From: Thermoplasmata archaeon
GTDB lineage: Archaea > Thermoplasmatota > Thermoplasmata > Thermoplasmatales > Thermoplasmataceae
Reading direction: 5' to 3'
Assembly (NCBI GenBank): GCA_021792045.1
Contig: JAJYVJ010000034.1
Coordinates: 1 to 15,147 of the forward strand
DNA length: 15,147 bases
Shown: positions 1 through 6,789 of the stretch, piece by piece
How positions within the stretch are numbered: the first letter of the stretch is position 1
Layout of the letters: the number at the start of each line of letters is the position of its first letter
Notes under the pieces: model-generated
Seen by the model: the letters and a program-made list of their open reading frames with translations, nothing else
Told to the model about the DNA's origin: nothing
The model's database searches: none
Made by a program: the position numbers and the translations under genes

Positions 1-235
1 TCCTGATGCATGAGCCATTCTTCACAACGTTCCTGGAGAGGCACTGAGGACACATGGGATTCATGTAGCTTATGAGATCCTGATCCTTCAGTTCAAGATC
101 CATCATGGGTATGTTATTGATCATGAATATGGGGGAAGTGCCCAGTGGTGAGAAATCATCAAGGGATGTTGAGATCCTCTTGAACTCAGTATATGGCGCC
201 TTCCTCAGTCGCATGTAATGGTATGTTTCATTCAT
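1..235 (-). CDS. Probable transposase, N-terminal part (cut by window edge)
   Basis: An open frame of 78 codons runs from an ATG at 235 off the left edge. An in-frame TGA lies just upstream, so this ATG is the first possible ATG start. Residues 62-78 read CPQCLSRNVVKNGSCIR, a CxxC zinc-ribbon half followed by a K-N-G segment. That is the usual N-terminal DNA-binding module of many prokaryotic transposases (CPxCxSxxxxKNG). The first 60 residues are not recognisable to me and are longer than the short leader such proteins often have. The second CxxC pair and the catalytic domain would lie outside the window. The family call rests on the zinc-ribbon pattern alone. Another zinc-ribbon protein is possible. 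Confidence 0.55.
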   Translation of the reverse strand, partial: MNETYHYMRLRKAPYTEFKRISTSLDDFSPLGTSPIFMINNIPMMDLELKDQDLISYMNPMCPQCLSRNVVKNGSCIR

Positions 236-302
236 ATTTCATGATTTCGGTTCCATGCTGAATTTAGGAGAAAAATCAACTAAATGTTGACAATGTCCAC
301 TT

Positions 303-319
303 AAAGAAAACCTATTATA
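303..319 (+). promoter_or_regulatory. Archaeal promoter (BRE + TATA box) for gmd
   Basis: An A-rich BRE-like stretch (AAAGAAAA, 303-310) is followed by a TATA-like box (CTATTATA, 312-319). Its centre lies about 25 nt before the gmd ATG at 341, so transcription should begin at or very near the start codon. No Shine-Dalgarno motif precedes the ATG, which fits a leaderless mRNA. Confidence 0.6.
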
Positions 320-340
320 GATTCAACTGTTTAAAGAATA

Positions 341-1375
341 ATGAAATCCATCATCACCGGCATATCCGGCCAGGACGGTTATTTCCTCACTCAACTGCTG
401 TTGTCAAAGGGATATGAGGTCCATGGCGTCCTGAGAAGAAACAGTTCCATGACGCAGGGAACAGTCGATCTTCTTCCGGAAAAGATCAGAAAACAGATCA
501 CCATTCATTATGGTGACATAACCGACGGGCACTTTCTTTCCACCCTTCTCGAAAAGGAGAAACCTGAGGAACTGTATCATCTTGCAGCACAGAGTTTCGT
601 GGGATACAGCTTCCAGAACGCCCTTTCAACCTATGACGCAAACATCGGCGGCACGCTCAACGTGTGCAACGCGATAAAGGACTCGTCCCCGGACACAAGG
701 ATGTATTTTGCTGCCACTTCCGAACTGTTCGGCCAGCCGAAGGAGACACCGCAGAACGAGATGACCCCGTTTTTCCCAAGGAGTCCATATGCAGTATCGA
801 AGCTAACCGGGATTTGGACGGTGAGAACATACAGAGAGGCATACAAACTCTTCATGACCAACGGAATACTCTTCAACCATGAATCAGAGGTGAGGGGACC
901 TGAATTTGTCACCAGAAAGATATCTCAGGGCGTTGCCAGAATCCATAACGGTTCAAAGGATCCTATCATCCTCGGCAATCTCAGTGCAGTTAAGGACTGG
1001 GGATATGCTAAGGACTATGTTGAAGGCATGTGGTTGATGATGCAGCAGGATTATCCTGATGATTTCGTTCTCGGCACTGGCGAATCTCACACAGTCAGGG
1101 AATTCGCGGAATATGCTTTCAAAACAATAGGAATGAACATAACCTGGAAGGGAAGCGGTGTCAACGAGATCGGCATCTCCGATGATGATCGCACACTCGT
1201 GAAGGTCAGCAGGGATTATTTCAGGCCGCTTGAATCAGACAACTACATGGCAGATTATTCCAAGGCAAAGAAGAAGCTGAAATGGAAGCCAAAAACAACC
1301 TTCACCGAACTCGTGAAGATAATGGTGGAAAACGATATCAAGCAAATGGAAACCAAAACTGTAAATGATCGATGA
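341..1375 (+). CDS. gmd: GDP-mannose 4,6-dehydratase
   Basis: This enzyme converts GDP-D-mannose to GDP-4-keto-6-deoxy-D-mannose, the branch point to GDP-fucose, GDP-rhamnose and related deoxysugars, in the cytoplasm. The 344-residue length is normal for the family. Visible features are the Rossmann motif GISGQDG (7-13), the catalytic T-S-E stretch at 126-128 (ATSELFG), the Y150-x3-K154 pair in SPYAVSK, and the Gmd signature NGILFNHES...RG followed by FVTRKI. The C-terminal region contains V-S-R-D-Y-F-R-P, as in bacterial Gmd. The start at 341 sits 25 nt after a good TATA box. The gene heads a cluster of glycosyltransferases and ends 15 nt before the convergent GT2 gene. Its base composition is closer to carAB than to the A+T-rich glycosyltransferases. 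Close relatives such as GDP-mannose 3,5-epimerase are less likely given the Gmd-specific motifs. Confidence 0.93.
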   Translation: MKSIITGISGQDGYFLTQLLLSKGYEVHGVLRRNSSMTQGTVDLLPEKIRKQITIHYGDITDGHFLSTLLEKEKPEELYHLAAQSFVGYSFQNALSTYDANIGGTLNVCNAIKDSSPDTRMYFAATSELFGQPKETPQNEMTPFFPRSPYAVSKLTGIWTVRTYREAYKLFMTNGILFNHESEVRGPEFVTRKISQGVARIHNGSKDPIILGNLSAVKDWGYAKDYVEGMWLMMQQDYPDDFVLGTGESHTVREFAEYAFKTIGMNITWKGSGVNEIGISDDDRTLVKVSRDYFRPLESDNYMADYSKAKKKLKWKPKTTFTELVKIMVENDIKQMETKTVNDR

Positions 1376-1390
1376 GAACAATCAGTACTG

Positions 1391-2320
1391 TTATAAGCAC
1401 TGCAATAAATCATATAATAATAGAACGTCCCTTTCTTTAATACTGTATATAAATATTTTTTGGAGGGGCACTTCATAACGTTTACCTAATCTTTTTGATA
1501 ACATTTTCATTGCCAGCATCTGGGCAAAAATACGGTTCTGAATGAAGGGTTTGCTCGGTGCACCGAACAGATTTAAAAAAACATTGTAGGAATCAACCAA
1601 CTTACCCCAGAATATTAGTTTACCAATCAAACTATCCTCGGCAATCCCACCAGAATGACTGCTGCTGTTGTGGAGTCTATAATAAGATAATTTTTCAGAA
1701 CTTAAATAAATTGCTTTGCCAGAACTCAGGGCCAACGAAAAAAAGAAAGTATCAGTAGAATATCTCAGTGAATCTTTAAGAAACTGGAGGTAGTTCTCTC
1801 TAATGCAAGATCTTCTTACACTCATAGAAGTCAGATTGAAGTCTGCCTTGACGAAATGAAAAAACGACACCTTTCTTTTAAAATCAGACGGTTGGATTTT
1901 GGCATCTTTGTTAATCGACAATCCTCTCTTCCCTTGAATTGCATTCCCATTCTCATCTATTAGTACGACATTGTGTTTAATGAAGGAAAGGTCATCATCT
2001 GTTGCAAACTTTTCGTAAACAACTTTTAGTTTATCCCTCTGAAACAGGTCATCATCATCCAGAAAACATATTACTTCCCCGGTGGTTTTTACAATGCCCT
2101 CATATAGATCATTTCCCACATTTGTGTTATCTGAAACTATTATAGACTTGAAGCCGTAGTCATTAATTATCTTATCAATATTTTGGTCAGAAAAATTTTT
2201 AACAACAACCACTTCAAACAAATCTCTGTCCAGAGACTGATTGATTACAGAAGCAATTGCCAGAGGCAAAAATTCTCGTCTATCATGAGCAGTGATGATA
2301 ACTGATATTTTATCTATCAT
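1391..2320 (-). CDS. Glycosyltransferase family 2 (GT-A fold)
   Basis: This is a predicted inverting GT-A glycosyltransferase that would transfer a sugar from a nucleotide donor at the cytoplasmic membrane face. The N-terminus reads ISVIITAHDRREFL, the usual first beta strand of GT2 enzymes, followed by SVINQSL. The metal and nucleotide-binding acidic motif is FLDDDDLF (aspartates 88-91 counted from the ATG at 2320). The C-terminal 150 residues are divergent and I cannot assign acceptor specificity. The frame extends upstream to a TTG at 2347, but I prefer the ATG at 2320. The TTG lies too close to the only TATA-like box, whereas the ATG lies about 34 nt from its centre. The gene is convergent to gmd and divergent from the GT4 gene at 2377, with which it shares a promoter region. 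Confidence 0.85.
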   Translation of the reverse strand: MIDKISVIITAHDRREFLPLAIASVINQSLDRDLFEVVVVKNFSDQNIDKIINDYGFKSIIVSDNTNVGNDLYEGIVKTTGEVICFLDDDDLFQRDKLKVVYEKFATDDDLSFIKHNVVLIDENGNAIQGKRGLSINKDAKIQPSDFKRKVSFFHFVKADFNLTSMSVRRSCIRENYLQFLKDSLRYSTDTFFFSLALSSGKAIYLSSEKLSYYRLHNSSSHSGGIAEDSLIGKLIFWGKLVDSYNVFLNLFGAPSKPFIQNRIFAQMLAMKMLSKRLGKRYEVPLQKIFIYSIKERDVLLLYDLLQCL

Positions 2321-2345
2321 AGACGTGTTTTTAGGAGAACCAAAC

Positions 2346-2360
2346 AATAATTAAATACTT
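2346..2360. promoter_or_regulatory. Shared divergent promoter core between GT2 and GT4 genes
   Basis: The start codons of the two divergent genes (2320 minus, 2377 plus) are separated by 56 bp. The only strong TATA-like element is the A/T run at 2346-2360. Read rightward, TTAAATAC is centred about 23 nt before the ATG at 2377. Read leftward, GTATTTAA is centred about 34 nt before the ATG at 2320. One core may therefore serve both genes. The spacing fits leaderless transcription best for the rightward gene. Confidence 0.5.
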
Positions 2361-2376
2361 ATCATTCTGAAATGCC

Positions 2377-3426
2377 ATGGTAAAACGGTTGATTTTTCTT
2401 GCTGAACCAAGGTATACAGGCATCGGCAAGTATGTTGAGGACATAGTCAATTACGTTTCTATGGATACTCAGATATTTTCCATTTTGTTCAAAAGAAAAA
2501 TTAATCAAGAATATCTTGGAATAGTGAACGACGGCGACTTAAAATTGCCTTTTACAAATGGATGGTATTTTAATTCACACTTTCAAAGTCTAGCATTTAA
2601 ACGACTGAGAATGGATACTGTGAGTAAACCGGCAGGCAAAATCTTTCATTATGCGGATATTCAGGTTACTCCTTTTACCGATCCAACCCAAAGCGTTGTG
2701 ACCGTACATGATTTATTTAACGCTTTAGATAAATATAACAGGAAGTATAGTTATAAAATTTATAGTTTCGTGAAAAAAAATATTAAGAAATATAGACATT
2801 TCAGTAATGTAATCACAGATTCAAAATATGTTGCAAACGAAGCAACGGAAAACGGATTTGAAGGTAATCCTGTTGTTATTTATCCACCAGTTTCTAAAGA
2901 ATTTAAACAGATAAGAAATAAAAGAGAACTTCGAGAAAAATGGAATTTACCATTGAATAAAACTCTAATATTCTCGATCAGCAGCAATGATCCGAGAAAG
3001 AACGTAAAGACAGTGGTCGAAACAGTAAAAGAACTCGGCCCCAACTTCAGTTTGGTTCGTATAGGCTCACCTGTAAATAGCGCATACAACTTTATGAAGC
3101 TCAAAAGCAACGAAGTGAATGAATTATACAACGCGTGTGATATGCTTCTATTCCCGACGCTTGATGAGGGATTTGGTTATCCTTTGGTTGAGGCTATGGC
3201 TACAGGACTTCCGATTGTCTCATCAAATATACCGGTCATCGAAGAAGTTACCGCAAATGCCGCAGAACTAGTAGAACCAAGCATCAAAAACCTAAAACAA
3301 GCAATATACAATGTAATAGCAGATCCATCGGCATTTATTGAGAAAGGGTTGAAAAGAGCTATGGACTTTTCATTCGAACGCTTTTCAAATCAACTCACAG
3401 AATACTACGATTCGATGCTAGAGTAA
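2377..3426 (+). CDS. GT-B glycosyltransferase, family 4 type
   Basis: This is a predicted retaining glycosyltransferase of the GT4 (Glycos_transf_1) group, 349 residues, a normal size. The C-terminal nucleotide-sugar-binding domain shows ISSNDPRKNV (201-210), the usual phosphate-contact strand. It also has the E-x7-E motif in EGFGYPLVEAMATG (E264 and E272), followed by PIVSSNIPVIEEV. The N-terminal acceptor domain contains the glycine-containing loop TGIGKYVED (14-22) and VVTVHDLF (108-114), both common in GT4 enzymes that act on polyprenyl-linked or surface glycans. Donor and acceptor cannot be read from the sequence. The gene is strikingly A+T-rich: 2701-2760 has 14 G/C of 60. The stop at 3424-3426 follows a normal GT4 C-terminus. 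Confidence 0.9.
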   Translation: MVKRLIFLAEPRYTGIGKYVEDIVNYVSMDTQIFSILFKRKINQEYLGIVNDGDLKLPFTNGWYFNSHFQSLAFKRLRMDTVSKPAGKIFHYADIQVTPFTDPTQSVVTVHDLFNALDKYNRKYSYKIYSFVKKNIKKYRHFSNVITDSKYVANEATENGFEGNPVVIYPPVSKEFKQIRNKRELREKWNLPLNKTLIFSISSNDPRKNVKTVVETVKELGPNFSLVRIGSPVNSAYNFMKLKSNEVNELYNACDMLLFPTLDEGFGYPLVEAMATGLPIVSSNIPVIEEVTANAAELVEPSIKNLKQAIYNVIADPSAFIEKGLKRAMDFSFERFSNQLTEYYDSMLE

Positions 3427-3572
3427 CACCAATCCTTCTTGGAAAGAGCGGATTGTGAACTAGAGAGCAGACAACTGTTTTTCTCCGTTACACCAGCATT
3501 GCACAATTCACATTTTCCCTTAAATAAGGGGTTTCTGTATGCTTGGAATATATTGTTGGAGATCGTGAAATC

Positions 3573-3589
3573 AGGAGAAAATTTATAAA
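3573..3589 (+). promoter_or_regulatory. Archaeal promoter for the second GT4 gene
   Basis: A purine-rich BRE-like segment (AGGAGAAAA, 3573-3581) runs into a TATA-like box (TTTATAAAT, 3582-3590). Initiation would fall near 3608-3612. This lies after the TTG codon at 3598, so the TTG would not be in the transcript. The upstream spacer also holds a short perfect inverted repeat, CCCTTA-AA-TAAGGG, at 3517-3530. Confidence 0.5.
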
Positions 3590-3636
3590 TCCTCTCGTTG
3601 AAGGAGAGACTGTCCAAGGACGAAGAGTGTAATCTC

Positions 3637-4782
3637 ATGGGAACCGAGAACAAAGAACTCGATATATATATGGCTGCCAAAACGTTCGGCGGAGAGTATA
3701 TCTGGTTAGATCGAATCACAAAAAAATTAAGTAGCAACATTTCTTTTATATGGCCCAGGGGTAACGATTCACCTACTGCGCTGTTTAATGGATTGAAATC
3801 TAAATTGATCACCTCTCTTTGTAAGATTATCCCAAATGGCAGAGGACTTTTTATGAATATTTTGATTTCTTCCTGTTCATTTTCAGGCAAAAGGAAAAGT
3901 TTCGTTAGCACACCTTATTATCCTGTACCCATCAACACAACAGTCGCATACATACACACACCTTCTCGGAGATTAACGGTTAGTGAAGAATTTAAAAATA
4001 AAAATGGAGTTTTAAACAAAGTTTTTTGGAAAATTTTCAAAATTGCTTACAGGCACTCATACTGTGCTTCTCTCTCTAATGCAAAAGTTGTTTTTGCCAA
4101 CAGCAATAACACCTCTGCCAGGATTTCTCAATTGTGCAAACTAGATAAGCTAATTCCAGTGCTCTACCCTACGCAAGACAAGGATGAATTTTTGTGTGGA
4201 AAACAAGGAAATTATTTCTTTTCGCCTTCTCGGTTCACGCCACAAAAAAACCAGATTTTCCTGATCAGAGCGTTTGCGGAGTTTTGTGACATAATTAGGA
4301 AGGAGACAAATAATGAGAGTGATTTCCATTTGATCCTCGCAGGTTCAGATCCTAGCGGTTCGGGCGAGGCAAAAAAATATTTTGAGGTTTTGGAAAGTTA
4401 TGTTTCTGGGCTCAGAAACGAAATCAAAAATAAGATAGAATTTGTTCTAGACAAGAACAGAAAAGATATTCTGGAATTTTATTCAAATTCATTCGCAGTG
4501 TTGTATGCAGGCAGAAACGAAGATTTCGGCCAAATTCCAGTTGAGGGAATGCTATCCTGTAAACCTGTCATTGCACTGGACGAAGGCGGTATGAGAGAGA
4601 CAGTAACTGATGGTGTAAGTGGTTATCTGGTCAGAACGCCGAGCGAAATGGCTGAAAAAATGTTAATTCTCGCAAAAGACTGGAGGTTGGCGAAATCAAT
4701 GGGTGAAAATGGAAGGAAAATGGCACTTCGGTTCGACGACGATATATTTATCTCAAAAATTAAAGAAATCCTGGAAAATTAA
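3637..4782 (+). CDS. GT-B glycosyltransferase, family 4 type (mannosyltransferase-like)
   Basis: This is a predicted retaining GT4 glycosyltransferase. Residue numbers here count from the possible TTG at 3598. The segment AYIHTPSRRL (117-126) resembles the Y-x-H-T-P stretch of O-antigen and N-glycan mannosyltransferases. FSPSRFTPQKN (208-218) is the start of the donor domain, and E-x7-E is present as EDFGQIPVE (E308 and E316). It ends with the typical KPVIALDEGGMRETV, GENGRKMA and a C-terminal helix. The mannose preference is inferred only from this resemblance and from the nearby gmd. I choose the ATG at 3637 because the predicted transcription start (about 3610) lies beyond the TTG at 3598. 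The leader would be about 27 nt with no clear Shine-Dalgarno motif. The gene is A+T-rich like its upstream neighbour, and the two probably entered the genome together. Confidence 0.88.
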   Translation: MGTENKELDIYMAAKTFGGEYIWLDRITKKLSSNISFIWPRGNDSPTALFNGLKSKLITSLCKIIPNGRGLFMNILISSCSFSGKRKSFVSTPYYPVPINTTVAYIHTPSRRLTVSEEFKNKNGVLNKVFWKIFKIAYRHSYCASLSNAKVVFANSNNTSARISQLCKLDKLIPVLYPTQDKDEFLCGKQGNYFFSPSRFTPQKNQIFLIRAFAEFCDIIRKETNNESDFHLILAGSDPSGSGEAKKYFEVLESYVSGLRNEIKNKIEFVLDKNRKDILEFYSNSFAVLYAGRNEDFGQIPVEGMLSCKPVIALDEGGMRETVTDGVSGYLVRTPSEMAEKMLILAKDWRLAKSMGENGRKMALRFDDDIFISKIKEILEN

Positions 4783-4794
4783 CGCCGTTCTATC

Positions 4795-4825
4795 GCATTA
4801 AACTGTGTATCGATAGATTTAATGC
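4795..4825 (+). terminator. Inverted repeat after the GT4 gene, possible 3'-end hairpin
   Basis: GCATTAAA (4795-4802) and TTTAATGC (4818-4825) are perfect 8-bp inverted copies with a 15-nt loop, 12 nt after the GT4 stop. The loop-side sequence also holds TATCG/CGATA complementarity that would form an alternative pairing. There is no long T-run straight after it, so a terminator role is a guess. A small transposon scar or RNA stability element is also possible. Confidence 0.35.
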
Positions 4826-4896
4826 AGGTTATTTTCCCATATGTTATGGTGATCTATGCCCGCTTCAACTCAAGTCTTCCTTAGATAGAAGAAAGA

Positions 4897-4925
4897 CCAA
4901 TTACTTATATATCACGCGTAATTGG
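4897..4925. repeat. Perfect 8-bp inverted repeat with TATA-like loop
   Basis: CCAATTAC (4897-4904) and GTAATTGG (4918-4925) are perfect inverted copies separated by 13 nt. The spacer includes TTATATAT, so the element could be a promoter flanked by operator halves. No gene begins 25 nt downstream. The nearest ATG (4951) opens only a 16-codon frame that ends directly before 5002. Confidence 0.45.
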
Positions 4926-4990
4926 GATATTATACGCTGTTTACCAGTGTATGCCCTGCAAACGGGTACCATTAGCTAACTTTGAAAAGT

Positions 4991-5017
4991 GTTATTATTG
5001 AATGCGTGAATCACGCA
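4991..5017 (+). promoter_or_regulatory. TATA box plus 15-bp palindrome (operator-like) before the SDR gene
   Basis: A TATA-like box (TTATTATT, 4992-4999), preceded by BRE-like TTGAAAAG, is centred 25 nt before the ATG at 5020. Between box and start lies the perfect palindrome TGCGTGA-A-TCACGCA (5003-5017). A dimeric regulator bound there would overlap the transcription start region and should repress. The palindrome contains the alternative ATG at 5002, an additional reason to prefer 5020 as the start. Confidence 0.5.
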
Positions 5018-5019
5018 AG

Positions 5020-5787
5020 ATGAATATACTGCTTTCCGGGAATAAGGGGTTTATCGGCACGGAAATTTGGAAATGGCTTGAGCAATCGCAATACCCGCAC
5101 CGAGGATTCGATGAACATGAGAAAATTCCAGAGGAGAAATTTGATCTGATACTTCATTTCGGTGCAAGAACCCTTATCAGGAAGTCCAAGGAGCTTCCTT
5201 ATCAATATTTCATTGACAATTCTGATCTCACAATGCGGATCCTGGAGAAGGCGAGGAAGGATGATTCCATCGTCGTATTCCCAACTTCCGGCTCTGTAAT
5301 GGAAGCAACCAATCCATATTCGCTGTCAAAGAGGCACGGGGAAGAATGGGTAAAACTCTACGGCCAGATTTACGGCGTAAAACATTACATACTGAAGCTT
5401 TACAACATCTATGGCGAAACAAGCAGGAAGGGTGCGGTATACCTGTTCAGCAAGGCAGCACTGAACCATGAGACAGCAATTGTATACGGCGACGGAACTC
5501 ACAAGAGAGACTACGTGCATGTATCGGATCTGGTTCGGGCGATCTCTTCCATTATTTCTAAAAAGATTCCTCCCGGGCAATACGAGGTTGGCACCGGAAT
5601 AGGGACTTCGGTTCTTGATCTCATCTCCATGGTTGAGAAAGAGACTGGAACAAGGATCAACATCGAGAAAAAGGAATTTGTGGTTCCAGAGGCAGAATCT
5701 CTATTTGCCAAGGCACCTGTTCTTCCAGACATGATCCCAATCAGGGAAGGTGTCAGGCGAGTAGTTCACGCTCTTGAATCCTTATGA
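5020..5787 (+). CDS. Compact NAD-dependent sugar-nucleotide epimerase/dehydratase (extended SDR)
   Basis: This is an extended short-chain dehydrogenase/reductase, probably a nucleotide-sugar epimerase, dehydratase or 4-keto-reductase. From the ATG at 5020 it has 255 residues, shorter than the usual 300-340. It begins directly with the first Rossmann strand, MNILLSGNKGFIG (GxxGxxG at 7-13). The active-site Y100-x3-K104 lies in NPYSLSK, with candidate serine/threonine partners at 89-92 (TSGS). Only 8-11 residues separate them from Y100. In Gmd of the same window the gap is 24, so a substrate-side loop is missing. The C-terminal half has YGDGTHKRDYVHVSDL and QYEVGTG, as in GalE-like proteins. 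A start at 5002 would add six residues (MRESRK) ahead of the Rossmann strand and lies inside the palindrome. Its place in the glycan cluster suggests it works on Gmd product or another nucleotide sugar. This is not shown by sequence. Confidence 0.85.
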   Translation: MNILLSGNKGFIGTEIWKWLEQSQYPHRGFDEHEKIPEEKFDLILHFGARTLIRKSKELPYQYFIDNSDLTMRILEKARKDDSIVVFPTSGSVMEATNPYSLSKRHGEEWVKLYGQIYGVKHYILKLYNIYGETSRKGAVYLFSKAALNHETAIVYGDGTHKRDYVHVSDLVRAISSIISKKIPPGQYEVGTGIGTSVLDLISMVEKETGTRINIEKKEFVVPEAESLFAKAPVLPDMIPIREGVRRVVHALESL

Positions 5788-5872
5788 GAGAAAGATACTT
5801 ACGTAATGGATCAGGATGCGTAAAGAGAAAGTTTTGTTCAAATCATGTATTGATGAGGGAAAATAATGCAAT

Positions 5873-5915
5873 TTTTGAAAATCAAGAAGACGTTTTCGAA
5901 TATTGGTTTTCAAAA
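5873..5915. terminator. Inverted repeat between convergent genes, possible terminator
   Basis: TTTTGAAAATC (5873-5883) pairs with GGTTTTCAAAA (5905-5915) over 11 positions, one as a G-U wobble in RNA, with a 21-nt loop. It sits between the stop of the SDR gene (5787) and the stop of the convergent methyltransferase (5979). A T-rich run follows at 5919-5933. A bidirectional 3'-end signal is plausible. The rest of 5788-5978 shows no convincing gene. Confidence 0.35.
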
Positions 5916-5978
5916 CACCTTTATTCAAATTTTTGACGGGTTACAACTGAATTTAGCGACCACCACGCCAAATCAAAT

Positions 5979-6557
5979 TCACTTTTTTCTGGCACTTATG
6001 ATCCTGTAAGACCATTTGCTGGAGCCATCTCTCCATATTTCCTGCACTGCTGAAGACATTCGGTCAAAGTATCCCATATCCTTTTTTATGAACGGAAATA
6101 AATCGCCTATGACAAAATATCCGCCCGGCTTGAGCGCAGAGAAAACATTATCGTATGCAAGAAATCTTTTCTTTCCAAGGTTATGGAAAACAAGATTTGA
6201 AACTGCAATATCAAATCTCTCAGGCATACCAAGCGGCTCCCTGAGATCATGCTGAACTATGCCAACCCTCGATTCTATTCCAAACAACTTAATGTTTGAT
6301 ATTGCCTTCTCTATTGTTGCTTCTGAAAGACTGTCGTGCTGGAAAACATCTACGGCATAAATTCTGGATTTCGGGAAACATTTTGCTGCGATGCCGGTCA
6401 AGAATCCGAGACCGCAACCTGCATCCAGGATTTCAAGTTCTGAATCATCTGAATAGAGGGAAAGCAGCAGCGGGCAAAATATCTTCTCAATTTTCTGCCT
6501 CATCTCCTGAGATTTTTTAGGCGTGGAATGGTGATATGTACCAAAATCTGGTTCCAT
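5979..6557 (-). CDS. Class I SAM-dependent methyltransferase
   Basis: This is a predicted cytoplasmic S-adenosylmethionine-dependent methyltransferase of about 192 residues. Motif I is ILDAGCGLGFLTG, and the acidic residue ending beta strand 2 follows in YAVDVFQ. Motif II/III-like segments are FDIAVSNLVFHNLG and LKPGGYFVIGDLFPF, as in the Methyltransf_25/31 groups. The substrate cannot be told. The order of motifs and the small size suit a small-molecule or lipid methyltransferase. The ATG at 6557 is preferred. A GTG three codons upstream (6566) is possible. A weak A/T box, read on the minus strand at 6581-6590, lies about 28 nt from the ATG. The gene borders the glycan island, so methylation of a glycan or lipid is possible but unproven. 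Confidence 0.82.
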   Translation of the reverse strand: MEPDFGTYHHSTPKKSQEMRQKIEKIFCPLLLSLYSDDSELEILDAGCGLGFLTGIAAKCFPKSRIYAVDVFQHDSLSEATIEKAISNIKLFGIESRVGIVQHDLREPLGMPERFDIAVSNLVFHNLGKKRFLAYDNVFSALKPGGYFVIGDLFPFIKKDMGYFDRMSSAVQEIWRDGSSKWSYRIISARKK

Positions 6558-6750
6558 TTCCAACACTAAGTCGAGAAAAGTTATCTATCTTTTGTAAAAT
6601 TCGCGGCGAAATCGGGACCCCTTTCAATCACTGGCAGATGAAAATTTGTTCGATCATCAGTGTTCTGAACAGCCATACGGCCTGCAGGATAAATCTCTGT
6701 GACAGCGTATTTTTCGTAAAGCGACCAAATATCACAGCATATTCTTCATA

Positions 6751-6762
6751 AGATATTTATTA
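6751..6762 (+). promoter_or_regulatory. TATA-like box for the six-segment membrane protein
   Basis: AGATATTTATTA (6751-6762) is a strong TATA-like element. It predicts initiation near 6782, after the TTG codon at 6763 and just before the in-frame TTG at 6790. This is the basis for choosing the later start of the next gene. Confidence 0.45.
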
Positions 6763-6789
6763 TTGCATAGTTATTGGCACCCGTTTAAA

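Noticed and set aside
3405..3911. 168-codon minus-strand frame antisense to the second GT4 gene, with a CxxC pair
   Set aside because: It overlaps a well-supported GT4 gene, its composition looks like an antisense shadow (serine/leucine-rich), and it shows no family motif.
4783..5001. CRISPR array or tRNA gene in the spacer
   Set aside because: The repeats are single inverted pairs, not regularly spaced direct repeats, and no cloverleaf or T-loop sequence was found.
5866..6009. 47-codon plus-strand frame after the SDR gene
   Set aside because: It is low-complexity, overlaps the methyltransferase end and the inverted repeat, and shows no protein-like motif.
6536..6751. 71-codon plus-strand frame over the methyltransferase start
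   Set aside because: It overlaps the methyltransferase antisense, shows no motif and has no promoter at the right distance.
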